The notes below the pieces were generated by a model that was given only the letters and a program-made list of their open reading frames with translations, was not told the DNA's origin and ran no database searches. The translations under genes and the position numbers were made by a program. A stretch of DNA of 64,000 nt from Oxytricha trifallax (Eukaryota; Ciliophora; Spirotrichea; Sporadotrichida; Oxytrichidae), in the NCBI GenBank assembly GCA_000711775.1, contig ARYC01002596.1, positions 1 to 64,000 on the forward strand, read 5' to 3'. Each line of letters opens with the position of its first letter. Position 1 is the first letter of the stretch. This document shows positions 19,216 through 32,000 of the stretch, piece after piece.

Positions 19216-21127
19216 ATGCTTAAACTCTAAAAAATTAAATCACCTAATCTTATCAATTCTGTCTTCTCCTATCTAGACGACCTGAACATTGTGAGACTTT
19301 GCTATTATGGTAATTCATAGTTCAGGAAGGCTCTGTATACAAAAAGATTGTAACTTTCAAACTCAAAAGATGCTGTGGAAGTTTACTACAGCCAAAGTGA
19401 ATTTATTCCGCAATCACTTGGAAGTTGCATAGATATTTCTGATAAAATTTCAGTGTACGAATTTGAATAGAAAACCAAGAAATTTCTGAGGTAGTAGAGT
19501 GCTATTCGGGTTTAATGTCAAAGCGCTACATAGTTCATTCATTTTTGCTATTAAAAATAAATAATGATTGAATTAACATCTTAAAAGAAATTTAGAGTGT
19601 TAATTTAAAGCCTAAATGTGTTATTTAACTTATGCTATAAGTACAAGAATTCCTTTGACTTAATATATTCTGTAGAATTCTACGACCTGAACCTCACTAA
19701 TAAAACTACGTTCTGCCAATTTGAAAAGATTCTGTAAAAGTACAAAGTAACCAAGCTCACAATTTTAGATAATTTGAGTTCCCCAACTACTATCAAACTT
19801 TTAGTAGAAAATTAATGCTCGATTTTTAAGGGGTTGAGGTTACTGTAAATAGGAGAAGTGAGAGTAAATCAAAATAATCATGTTTAAACAAGAGCAAAGT
19901 AAGAAAATCAATAAGTATCCCCTATCCTGTTATTTATTATTTGGCTATAAAATATGAAATAAAACAGTTTTGATCATAGTTATAACCATTTTGTATATCA
20001 TAAAAAATGTATAGTTATACAAAATGATATGTAAACTATAAAATCTCAAAACTTTTGGATTTGTCACAAACTAAATGAGCACTTTGAAAACTATTTTTCA
20101 AAATTCTAATCATCTCAGAAAATTAATTGTTCATTATGATCCATATAATTATGAAAATTATGTAAAAAAATATAAATGTATTTATATTTTCATAATTCCA
20201 ATATATTTTTTAAATAATAATTCCTTATTTTTTTCCTTTGCTTTTTTTAGTTATGTAAGAATAGATACTACAATTGAGAATGAACTATCTCAAGATATTG
20301 AAGCAAAATTAAACTCTTAAAAGCTAAGTCAAAGAAGATTTTGCTTTGTATATAGTAATGATTTGAAAATAAATTTCAATAGCTGTACTAAAATTCAATT
20401 ATTGGCAAATTAATCTATGAGAGTTTTACCAATTTGTCATTCGATTTCATTATGCAGTTTATATTATTTTGGGTTAATATTTAATTTAAATATAAATATA
20501 TCTTGAAATGATAAAACATATAAAGAATTTAAGGGGTTTTGTTCTCTTAAATGTCAATTTTAATCCTATAAAAACATAATAAATAGCACAAATTGATAAT
20601 AAATAAGCAATATATTTATAAAATGTTAATAAGCATTTTTTAAGTAATTATATAGATAGATAATTTCGTAAACATTTTAATTAATTCAAATTATTTGCTT
20701 AAAAAAACTAGCATGTTTTGTTCAAATTAACTAACTAAGAAAGTATAAATTTTATATAATTTGCAGTAGTAATGTTACTAAAATCTAAAATATGAGAATT
20801 AATTCTGTGAAATTTCTTGATCAATTGTTTGGTATTTATCAATTTAAAAATTTTTAATACTTTTGTTTGGAAATATTTTTGAAAGAACTACAACCTAATC
20901 TGAGCATAATGATATCTTTGAAATTTCTACCAATAACATAGTTTCTGATATTGAGAGAATTTTTAAATATTTTGCAGCCTAAAGAATCATTTTAAACAAA
21001 AACTTTATCACAAGTGAATAAGATTAGCACCTTTAAGTTTAATTAAACTTCAACTAAATCTTTAAAGATAGATTGTCTGAATGCGATGATGTAAATAATA
21101 ATCGCTCTATCATTCTTGTTAAATTGA
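19216..21127 (+). CDS. F-box-like/leucine-rich protein
   Basis: Four IESs (778 bp) removed from 1912 bp leave 378 codons, ATG 19216 to TGA 21125-21127. The N-terminus KSPNLINSVFSYLDDLNIVRLCYYGNSQFR resembles an F-box (a hydrophobic helix followed by YLDDLNIVRL and SQFR). The rest has irregular leucine-rich units such as KLTILDNLSS...IFKGLRLLQIGEVSTLK, HLRKLIVHYD and INSVKFLDQLF. Such proteins typically recruit substrates to SCF ubiquitin ligases. The F-box match is by pattern only. The gene is divergent from the RING/B-box gene, the starts being 204 bp apart. The last segment (20798-21127) is less certain, because another frame there also looks coding toward 21250 (KLIYVLSKYQNVTITDIKI). Confidence 0.68.
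19511..19608 (+). other. IES, pointer TTTAA
   Basis: Copies at 19511-19515 and 19604-19608; 93 bp, frame-neutral. Join reads SAIRVQSLNVLFNLCYK. Support is moderate because the insert is also open. Confidence 0.55.
19859..20079 (+). other. IES, pointer TGAG
   Basis: Copies at 19859-19862 and 20076-20079; 217 bp, frame-shifting. Join reads RLLQIGEVSTLKTIFQ. Confidence 0.75.
20158..20258 (+). other. IES, pointer TTATGTAA
   Basis: 8 bp copies at 20158-20165 and 20251-20258; 93 bp. Join reads YDPYNYENYVRIDTTIEN; the insert adds a lysine run and a phenylalanine-rich stretch. Confidence 0.8.
20417..20797 (+). other. IES, pointer ATGAGA
   Basis: Copies at 20417-20422 and 20792-20797; 375 bp containing an in-frame TGA at 20504-20506. 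Join reads LLANQSMRINSVKFLDQLF. Confidence 0.75.
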
Positions 21128-21398
21128 TATATGTCCTCAGCAAATACTAAAATGTGACTATTACAGACATAAAAATATAAACTATAAAATTGGGGGAGGG
21201 GAAGTTTCCTGCTCGATTGTAGTTTCCACTTCAAAAGAAGTTTCCTGCATCAAAATTAAAATAAATAATACCTTAACGCTATAATAAAAAATTATTATAT
21301 AAATAATCTCAAATTTTATATTTATCAATTGTTTCATTATATATTGAATAATATTTGTTAAAGAATTCAAAATTTTCAATAAACTCCATAAATTGTTT
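21128..21398. other. Gap with a possible coding fragment
   Basis: Minus strand near 21180-21250 reads METT-like acidic repeats (QETSFEVETTIEQETSPPP), possibly an orphan MDS or chance. The plus strand also stays coding-like to about 21250. Neither could be joined to a gene. Confidence 0.3.
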
Positions 21399-21781
21399 AC
21401 GATTATAAAACACCACTCTATCTCTAAATTATCTTCGTTTTGAGATAGATTTCTATTAACTTAAATGAATTTACTCAATTCTTTGTATGTTTGATATAAT
21501 TTGAATAAAATAAAAAAAATGAATGTTAATTTTTAAATTTGATATAGTAAGATCAATTAAATATGAAATCTATGATTGAAACATTTAATATTTAATCAAT
21601 TATATTTTATTTTAACTTAAAAAAAAAGAATAAATATTATAATAATAAATTATGGACATTCATTTATTAAAAATTATTCCATTTATATCAAAAAAATAAA
21701 GATAAGAGTAAATTAATTATAATTAATAGCTCTTTATCTCAAAGAATCATAATTTCGAGATAGAGTAAGGTTTTATAATTA
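21399..21781. repeat. Diverged foldback element
   Basis: The left arm (21399-21450, ending in GAGATAGATTT) is the imperfect reverse complement of the right arm (21730-21781); the outer ends both read ATTATAAAAC in opposite orientation. The ~280 bp between them is AT-rich without a gene. Confidence 0.6.
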
Positions 21782-21901
21782 AAATAGATTATTATAAAAT
21801 AGTGTAAAAAATTTATGCATTTTATTGTACATTTTGAATTCTTCAAAAAATACAACTCATTGGAAAATAAAATAATTTGATAATAAATTTATTCTTTTCT
21901 T

Positions 21902-22297
21902 TATTGTAGGAATACATTTGATTTGGGAAAATAAATTATAAATAACTAAAATCGTGGCAGTTAGCTTTCTGGAAACCTAGACAATATGGTACTTGTTTGA
22001 AATAGAATTCAAAATCAGCTGGACTTTAATATTGGCTGCACCCCTCTATCGAATTCCTGAAGCGAGATAAATCAACTTTAATTTTGCATTAAAATCAACT
22101 AAAAAAATCTCCCAAAATTAGAGTCGAGTTATCTCGCTCCAGAGATGGAATAGAGGGGTACCGCCTGTAGCAAAGTCCAGCTGATTTTGAATTCTCTTTC
22201 AAACAATTGCCATATTTTCAAGGTTTCCAGAAAGTTATCTGCCACGATTCCAATTATTTATAATATATTTTCCAAAATCAAATGTATTCCTACAATA
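21902..22297. mobile_element. Foldback (MITE-like) element, 396 bp, TA flanked
   Basis: Two ~180 bp arms are near-perfect reverse complements, starting TTGTAGGAATACATTTGAT at the left and ending with its complement at the right, with TA at both outer edges as in Tc1/mariner-type insertions. No gene inside. Probably a non-autonomous DNA transposon. Confidence 0.8.
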
Positions 22298-23079
22298 TTA
22301 AAAAATTTTGAAATATTTATAAGGATTTTAAAATTACTTGGTGTTATAAAATGAATAATTAAAAAATAATTGATGATAAAATTTTATAAAAACTATATAT
22401 ATTTATGCGTGATCAGAAAAGTTACAAAGGGTAGGAAACTATCACATTTAAGAACATAATAGAAATTTGAAAAAGGAACTTACCTCCTAAATTTAATTTA
22501 ATTTTTAAGAAAAAATGTTAAATGGAAAAAATATTAAAATAATCAAAATAATAGAAATAAAAAAAAATAGTACGATGTAAAAATATTATAAAAGATATTA
22601 AAAAAAAAAATTAAATAAATAATATTGTATATGATAAGATATACTTGAAAATGGTTTTAATAGATGAATAAAAAAATGAAAAATTTGTATATTGCTTCTC
22701 AAAATTTAATGTAAATTATATGAATTAAAAACTTATATCATCTATATAAATAAAATTTTAACTTAATTAAGCAGAATAAATAAAAATGAGATATAATTAA
22801 TAAATAATCGAATATTGACAAAATTATAAATAATAAATTAGAAACATAAGCAAAATAATAGAAAAAAATAAGCTAAAAAAATATACGTAAAAATGAAACT
22901 AGTCGAGTACATATAGGGGTATTTCCCCTCGGAAAGAGGAAACTGGATCACCAAAATTCAAAGTATGAATATCTGAATATATAAAAACTGGCTCGCTTAA
23001 GTCCCAGTATTAAATTCCGTACAGCATTAAATAATAATAATATGAAAAGATAATATATAGAACAATAATGAATATTTAA
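22298..23079. other. AT-rich junction before the satellite
   Basis: About 780 bp with long A and T runs and no gene. A more GC-balanced patch at 22900-23030 precedes the first satellite unit but does not match the monomer. Confidence 0.5.
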
Positions 23080-26000
23080 GAGATGACCTGGAATTAAGCA
23101 AATCCACTAAATTTGGGCTCCTGAACAAGAGTGTGACACCGGAACACCAGATATATAGCCATTTTCAAAAGTATTATAGGGGGGTCATTTTGTCCATTTT
23201 TGGGTTTTCAAAAATTTGTCCAGGGCCGAACCTTTCCCCGGCAAAACTCAACTTGCAATTAATATTTCCCAAAAACACCCGAAAATAACGATTCTGGTTA
23301 TTTCCACCTCGCTGAATACGAATATAAAATCAGAATTAATTTATCTTCAAAACGCGCAAAGATACATGCCTTTTAAGATTTATTATAGCAATTGATGAGT
23401 GAGCATGTTAAACATCGATTTTTGGGGTTTTCAAGGCAGCGGGAGAGGGTCAAGGAAATTCATGAGATGACCTGGAATTAAGCAAATCCACTAAATTTGG
23501 GCTCCTGAACAAGAGTGTGACACCGGAACACCAGATATATAGTCATTTTCAAAAGTTATAGGGGGGTCATTTTGTCCATTTTTGGCTTTTCAAAAATTTT
23601 GTCCAGGGCCGAACCTTTCCCCGGCAAAACTCAACTTGCAATTAATATTTCCCAAAAACACCCGAAAATAACGATTCTGGTTATTTCCACCTCGCTGAAT
23701 ACGAATATAAAATCAGAATTAATTTATCTTCAAAACGCGCAAAGATACATGCCTTTTAAGATTTATTATAGCAATTGATGAGTGAGCATGTTAAACATCG
23801 ATTTTTGGGGTTTTCAAGGCAGCGGGAGAGGGTCAAGGAAATTCATGAGATGACCTGGAATTAAGCAAATCCACTAAATTTGGGCTCCTGAACAAGAGTG
23901 TGACACCGGAACACCAGATATATAGTCATTTTCAAAAGTTATAGGGGGGTCATTTTGTCCATTTTTGGGTTTTCAAAAATTTGTCCAGGGCCGAACCTTT
24001 CCCCGGCAAAACTCAACTTGCAATTAATATTTCCCAAAAACACCCGAAAATAACGATTCTGGTTATTTCCACCTCGCTGAATACGAATATAAAATCAGAA
24101 TTAATTTATCTTCAAAACGCGCAAAGATACATGCCTTTTAAGATTTATTATAGCAATTGATGAGTGAGCATGTTAAACATCGATTTTTGGGGTTTTCAAG
24201 GCAGCGGGAGAGGGTCAAGGAAAATTCATGAGATGACCTGGAATTAAGCAAATCCACTAAATTTGGGCTCCTGAACAAGAGTGTGACACCGGAACACCAG
24301 ATATATAGTCATTTTCAAAAGTTATAGGGGGGTCATTTTGTCCATTTTTGGGTTTTCAAAAATTTGTCCAGGGCCGAACCTTTCCCCGGCAAAACTCAAC
24401 TTGCAATTAATATTTCCCAAAAACACCCGAAAATAACGATTCTGGTTATTTCCACCTCGCTGAATACGAATATAAAATCAGAATTAATTTATCTTCAAAA
24501 CGCGCAAAGATACATGCCTTTTAAGATTTATTATAGCAATTGATGAGTGAGCATGTTAAACATCGATTTTTGGGGTTTTCAAGGCAGCGGGAGAGGGTCA
24601 AGGAAATTCATGAGATGACCTGGAATTAAGCAAATCCACTAAATTTGGGCTCCTGAACAAGAGTGTGACACGGGAACACCAGATATATAGCCATTTTCAA
24701 AAGTTATCGGGGGTCATTTTGTCCATTTTTGGGTTTTCAAAAATTTGTCCAGGGCCGAACCTTTCCCCGGCAAAACTCAACTTGCAATTAATATTTCCCA
24801 AAAACACCCGAAAATAACGATTCTGGTTATTTCCACCTCGCTGAATACGAATATAAAATCAGAATTAATTTATCTTCAAAACGCGCAAAGATACATGCCT
24901 TTTAAGATTTATTATAGCAATTGATGAGTGAGCATGTTAAACATCGATTTTTGGGGTTTTCAAGGCAGCGGGAGAGGGTCAAGGAAATTCATGAGATGAC
25001 CTGGAATTAAGCAAATCCACTAAATTTGGGCTCCTGAACAAGAGTGTGACACCGGAACACCAGATATATAGTCATTTTCAAAAGTTATAGGGGGTCATTT
25101 TGTCCATTTTTGGGTTTTCAAAAATTTGTCCAGGGCCGAACCTTTCCCCGGCAAAACTCAACTTGCAATTAATATTTCCCAAAAACACCCGAAAATAACG
25201 ATTCTGGTTATTTCCACCTCGCTGAATACGAATATAAAATCAGAATTAATTTATCTTCAAAACGCGCAAAGATACATGCCTTTTAAGATTTATTATAGCA
25301 ATTGATGAGTGAGCATGTTAAACATCGATTTTTGGGGTTTTCAAGGCAGCGGGAGAGGGTCAAGGAAATTCATGAGATGACCTGGAATTAAGCAAATCCA
25401 CTAAATTTGGGCTCCTGAACAAGAGTGTGACACCGGAACACCAGATATATAGTCATTTTCAAAAGTTATAGGGGGGTCATTTTGTCCATTTTTGGGTTTT
25501 CAAAAATTGTGTCCAGGGCCGAACCTTTCCCCGGCAAAACTCAACTTGCAATTAATATTTCCCAAAAACACCCGAAAATAACGATTCTGGTTATTTCCAC
25601 CTCGCTGAATACGAATATAAAATCAGAATTAATTTATCTTCAAAACGCGCAAAGATACATGCCTTTTAAGATTTATTATAGCAATTGATGAGTGAGCATG
25701 TTAAACATCGATTTTTGGGGTTTTCAAGGCAGCGGGAGAGGGTCAAGGAAATTCATGAGATGACCTGGAATTAAGCAAATCCACTAAATTTGGGCTCCTG
25801 AACAAGAGTGTGACACCGGAACACCAGATATATAGTCATTTTCAAAAGTTATAGGGGGGTCATTTTGTCCATTTTTGGGTTTTCAAAAATTTTGTCCAGG
25901 GCCGAACCTTTCCCCGGCAAAACTCAACTTGCAATTAATATTTCCCAAAAACACCCGAAAATAACGATTCTGGTTATTTCCACCTCGCTGAATACGAATA

Positions 26001-29000
26001 TAAAATCAGAATTAATTTATCTTCAAAACGCGCAAAGATACATGCCTTTTAAGATTTATTATAGCAATTGATGAGTGAGCATGTTAAACATCGATTTTTG
26101 GGGTTTTCAAGGCAGCGGGAGAGGGTCAAGGAAATTCATGAGATTACCTGGAATTAAGCAAATCCACTAAATTTGGGCTCCTGAACAAGAGTGTGACACC
26201 GGAACACCAGATATATAGTCATTTTCAAAAGTTATAGGGGGACATTTTGTCCATTTTTGGGTTTTCAAAAATTTGTCCAGGGCCGAACCTTTCCCCGGCA
26301 AAACTCAACTTGCAATTAATATTTCCCAAAAACACCCGAAAATAACGATTCTGGTTATTTCCACCTCGCTGAATACGAATATAAAATCAGAATTAATTTA
26401 TCTTCAAAACGCGCAAAGATACATGCCTTTTAAGATTTATTATAGCAATTGATGAGTGAGCATGTTAAACATCGATTTTTGGGGTTTTCAAGGCAGCGGG
26501 AGAGGGTCAAGGAAATTCATGAGATGACCTGGAATTAAGCAAATCCACTAAATTTGGGCTCCTGAACAAGAGTGTGACACCGGAACACCAGATATATAGT
26601 CATTTTCAAAAGTTATAGGGGGGTCATTTTGTCCATTTTTGGGTTTTCAGAAATTTGTCCAGGGCCGAACCTTTCCCCGGCAAAACTCAACTTGCAATTA
26701 ATATTTCCCAAAAACACCCGAAAATAACGATTCTGGTTATTTCCACCTCGCTGAATACGAATATAAAATCAGAATTAATTTATCTTCAAAACGCGCAAAG
26801 ATACATGCCTTTTAAGATTTATTATAGCAATTGATGAGTGAGCATGTTAAACATCGATTTTTGGGGTTTTCAAGGCAGCGGGAGAGGGTCAAGGAAATTC
26901 ATGAGATGACCTGGAATTAAGCAAATCCACTAAATTTGGGCTCCTGAACAAGAGTGTGACACCGGAACATTAGATACATAGTCATTTTTAAAAGTTATAG
27001 GGGCGTCATTTTGTCCATTTTTGGCTTTTCAAAAATTTTGTCCAGGGCCGAACCTTTCCCCGGCAAAACTCAACTTGCAATTAATATTTCCCAAAAACAC
27101 CCGAAAATAACGATTCTGGTTATTTCCACCTCGCTGAATACGAATATAAAATCAGAATTAATTTATCTTCAAAACGCGCAAAGATACATGCCTTTTAAGA
27201 TTTATTATAGCAATTGATGAGTGAGCATGTTAAACATCGATTTTTGGGGTTTTCAAGGCAGCGGGAGAGGGTCAAGGAAATTCATGAGATGACCTGGAAT
27301 TAAGCAAATCCACTAAATTTGGGCTCCTGAACAAGAGTGTGACACCGGAACACCAGATATATAGTCATTTTCAAAAGTTATAGGGGGGTCATTTTGTCCA
27401 TTTTTAGGTTTTCAAAAATTTGTCCAGGGCCGAACCTTTCCCCGGCAAAACTCAACTTGCAATTAATATTTCCCAAAAACACCCGAAAATAACGATTCTG
27501 GTTATTTCCACCTCGCTGAATACGAATATAAAATCAGAATTAATTTATCTTCAAAACGCGCAAAGATACATGCCTTTTAAGATTTATTATAGCAATTGAT
27601 GAGTGAGCATGTTAAACATCGATTTTTGGGGTTTTCAAGGCAGCGGGAGAGGGTCAAGGAAATTCATGAGATGACCTGGAATTAAGCAAATCCACTAAAT
27701 TTGGGCTCCATGACAAGAGTGTGACACCGGAACACCAGATATATAGTCATTTTCAAAAGTTATAGGGGGGTCATTTTGTCCATTTTTGGCTTTTCAAAAA
27801 TTTTGTCCAGGGCCGAACCTTTCCCCGGCAAAACTCAACTTGCAATTAATATTTCCCAAAAACACCCGAAAATAACGATTCTGGTTATTTCCACCTCGCT
27901 GAATACGAATATAAAATCAGAATTAATTTATCTTCAAAACGCGCAAAGATACATGCCTTTTAAGATTTATTATAGCAATTGATGAGTGAGCATGTTAAAC
28001 ATCGATTTTTGGGGTTTTCAAGGCAGCGGGAGAGGGTCAAGGAAATTCATGAGGACCTGAATAAAGCAAATCCACTAAATTTGGGCTCCTGAACAAGAGT
28101 GTGACACCGGAACACCAGATACATAGTCATTTTCAAAAGTTATAGGGGGTCATTTTGTACAATTTTGGCTTTTCAAAAATTTGTCCAGGGCCGAACCTTT
28201 CCCCGGCAAAACTCAACTTGCAATTTATAATTCCCAAAAACACCCGAAAATAACAATTCTGGTCATTTTGACCTCGCTGAACACGAATATAAAATCAGAA
28301 TTAATTTATCTTAAAAACGCGCAAAGATACAGGCATTTGAAGATTTATTATAGCAATTGATGAGTGAGCATGTTAAACATCGATTTTTAGGGTTTTCAAG
28401 GCAGCGGGAGAGGGTCAAGGAATACATGAGATGACCTGGAATTAAGCAAATCCACTAAATTTGGGCTCCTGAACAAGAGTGTGACACCGGAACACCAGAT
28501 ATATAGCCATTTTCAAAAGTTATAGGGGGTCATTTTGTACAATTTTGGCTTTTCAAAAATTTGTCCAGGGCCGAACCTTCCCCCGGCAAAACTCAACTTG
28601 CAATTTATAATTCCCAAAAACACCCGAAAATAACGATTCTGGTCATTTACACCTCGCTGAACACGAATATAAAATCAGAATTAATTTATCTTAAAAACGC
28701 GCAAAGATACAGCCTATTAAGATTTATTATAGAAATTGATGAGTGAGCATGTTAAACATCGATTTTGAGGGTTTTCAAGGCAGCGGGAGAGGGTCAAGGA
28801 AATTCATGAGATGACCTGGAATTAAGCAAATCCACTAAATTTGGGCTCCTGAACAAGAGTGTGACACCGGAACACCAGATACATAGCCATTTTCAAAAGT
28901 TATAGGGGGTCATTTTGTCCATTTTTGGCTTTTCAAAAATTTGTCCAGGGCCGAACCTTCCCCCGGCAAAACTCAACTTGCAATTAATATTTCCCAAAAA

Positions 29001-32000
29001 CACCCGAAAATAACGATTCTGGTCATTTACACCTCGCTGAACACGAATATAAAATCAGAATTAATTTATCTTCAAAACGCGCAAAGATACAGGCATATTA
29101 AAATTTATTATAGCAATTGATGAGTGAGCATGTTAAACATCGATTTAGAGGGTTTTCAAGGCAGCGGGAGAGGGTCAAGGAAATTCATGAGATGACCTGG
29201 AATTAAGCAAATCCACTAAATTTGGGCTCCTGAACAAGAGTGTGACACCGGAACACCAGATACATAGCCATTTTCAAAAGTTATAGGGGGTCATTTTGTC
29301 CATTTTTGGCTTTTCAAAAATTTGTCCAGGGCCGAACCTTCCCCCGGCAAAACTCAACTTGCAATTAATATTTCCCAAAAACACCCGAAAATAACGATTC
29401 TGGTCATTTACACCTCGCTGAACACGAATATAAAATCAGAATTAATTTATCTTCAAAACGCGCAAAGATACAGCCTATTAAGATTTATTATAGCAATTGA
29501 TGAGTGAGCATGTTAAACATCGATGTTGAGGGTTTTCAAGGCAGCGGGAGAGGGTCAAGGAAATTCATGAGATGACCTGGAATTAAGCAAATCCACTAAA
29601 TTTGGGCTCCTGAACAAGAGTGTGACACCGGAACCCAAATATATAGTCATATTCAAAAGTTATAGAGGGGTCAATTTGTCCATTTTTGGATTTTAAAAAT
29701 TTGGCCCAGGGCCGAACCCTTCCCCGGCAAAACTCAACTTGCAATTAATATTTCCCAAAAACACCCGAAAATAACGATTCTGGTCATTTACACCTCGCTG
29801 AACACGAATATAAAATCAGAATTAATTTATCTTCAAAACGCGCAAAGATACAGGCATTTTAAGTTTTATTATAAGAACTGATGAGTGATTGTGTTAAACA
29901 TCGATTTTCAGGGTTTTCAAGGCAGCGTGGGGAAGGGAAAAGAAAAAAAAAAAAAAAAAAGAAGAAAAGAAAAGAAAAAAAAATAAGAGGGTCAAGGAAA
30001 TTCATGAGATGACCTGGAATTAAGCAAATCCACTAAATTTGGGCTCCTGAACAATATTGTGACACCGGAACACCAGATATATAGTCATTTTCAAAAGTTA
30101 TAGGGGGGTCATTTTGTCCATTTTTAGGTTTTCAGAAATTTGTCCAGGGCCGAACCTTTCCCCGGCAAAACTCAACTTGCAATTAATATTTCCCAAAAAC
30201 ACCCGAAAATAACGATTCTGGTTATTTCCACCTCGCTGAATACGAATATAAAATCAGAATTAATTTATCTTCAAAACGCGCAAAGATACATGCCTTTTAA
30301 GATTTATTATAGCAATTGATGAGTGAGCATGTTAAACATCGATTTTTGGGGTTTTCAAGGCAGCGGGAGAGGGTCAAGGAAATTCATGAGATGACCTGGA
30401 ATTAAGCAAATCCACTAAATTTGGGCTCCTGAACAAGAGTGTGACACCGGAACACCAGATATATAGCCATTTTCAAAAGTTATCGGGGGTCATTTTGTCC
30501 ATTTTTGGCTTTTCAAAAATTTGTCCAGGGCCGAACCTTTCCCCAGCAAAACTCAACTTGCAATTAATATTTCCCAAAAACACCCGAAAATAACGATTCT
30601 GGTCATTTCCACCTCGCTGAACACGAATATAAAATCAGAATTAATTTATCTTAAAAACGCGCAAAGATACAAGCATTTTAAGATTTATTATAGCAATTGA
30701 TGAGTGAGCATGTTAAACATCGATTTTTAGGGTTTTCAAGGCAGCGGGAGAGGGTCAAGGAAATTCATGAGATGACCTGGAATTAAGCAAATCCACTAAA
30801 TTTGGACTCCTGAACAAGAGCGTGACACCGGAACACCAGATATATAGTCATTTTCAAAAGTTATAGGGGGCCATTTTGTCCATTTTTAGGTTTTCAGAAA
30901 TTTGTCCAGGGCCGAACCCTTCCCCGGCAAAACTCACTTGCAATTAATATTTCCCAAAAACACCCGAAAATAACGATTCTGGTTATTTCCACCTCGCTGA
31001 ATACGAATATAAAATCAGAATTAATTTATCTTCAAAACGCGCAAAGATACATGCCTTTTAAGATTTATTATAGCAATTGATGAGTGAGCATGTTAAACAT
31101 CGATTTTTGGGGTTTTCAAGGCAGCGGGAGAGGGTCAAGGAAATTCATGAGATGACCTGGAATTAAGCAAATCCACTAAATTTGGGCTCCTGAACAATAT
31201 TGTGACACCGGAACACCAGATATATAGTCATTTTCAAAAGTTATAGGGGGGTCATTTTGTCCATTTTTAGGTTTTCAGAAATTTGTCCAGGGCCGAACCT
31301 TTCCCCGGCAAAACTCAACTTGCAATTAATATTTCCCAAAAACACCCGAAAATAACGATTCTGGTTATTTCCACCTCGCTGAATACGAATATAAAATCAG
31401 AATTAATTTATCTTCAAAACGCGCAAAGATACATGCCTTTTAAGATTTATTATAGCAATTGATGAGTGAGCATGTTAAACATCGATTTTTGGGGTTTTCA
31501 AGGCAGCGGGAGAGGGTCAAGGAAATTCATGAGATGACCTGGAATTAAGCAAATCCACTAAATTTGGGCTCCTGAACAAGAGTGTGACACCGGAACACCA
31601 GATACATAGTCATTTTCAAAAGTTATAGGGGCGTCATTTTGTCCATTTTTAGCTTTTCAAAAATTTGTCCAGGGCCGAACCTTTCCCCGGCAAAACTCAA
31701 CTTGCAATTAATATTTCCCAAAAACACCCGAAAATAACGATTCTGGTTATTTCCACCTCGCTGAATACGAATATAAAATCAGAATTAATTTATCTTCAAA
31801 ACGCGCAAAGATACATGCCTTTTAAGATTTATTATAGCAATTGATGAGTGAGCATGTTAAACATCGATTTTTGGGGTTTTCAAGGCAGCGGGAGAGGGTC
31901 AAGGAAATTCTGAGATGACCTGGAATTAAGCAAATCCACTAAATTTGGGCTCCTGAACAAGAGTGTGACACCGGAACACCAGATATATAGCCATTTTCAA

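Noticed and set aside
20417..20506. Gene end at TGA 20504-20506 for the leucine-rich gene
   Set aside because: The ATGAGA pointer pair joins past it to further leucine-rich sequence in phase, so this TGA lies inside an IES.
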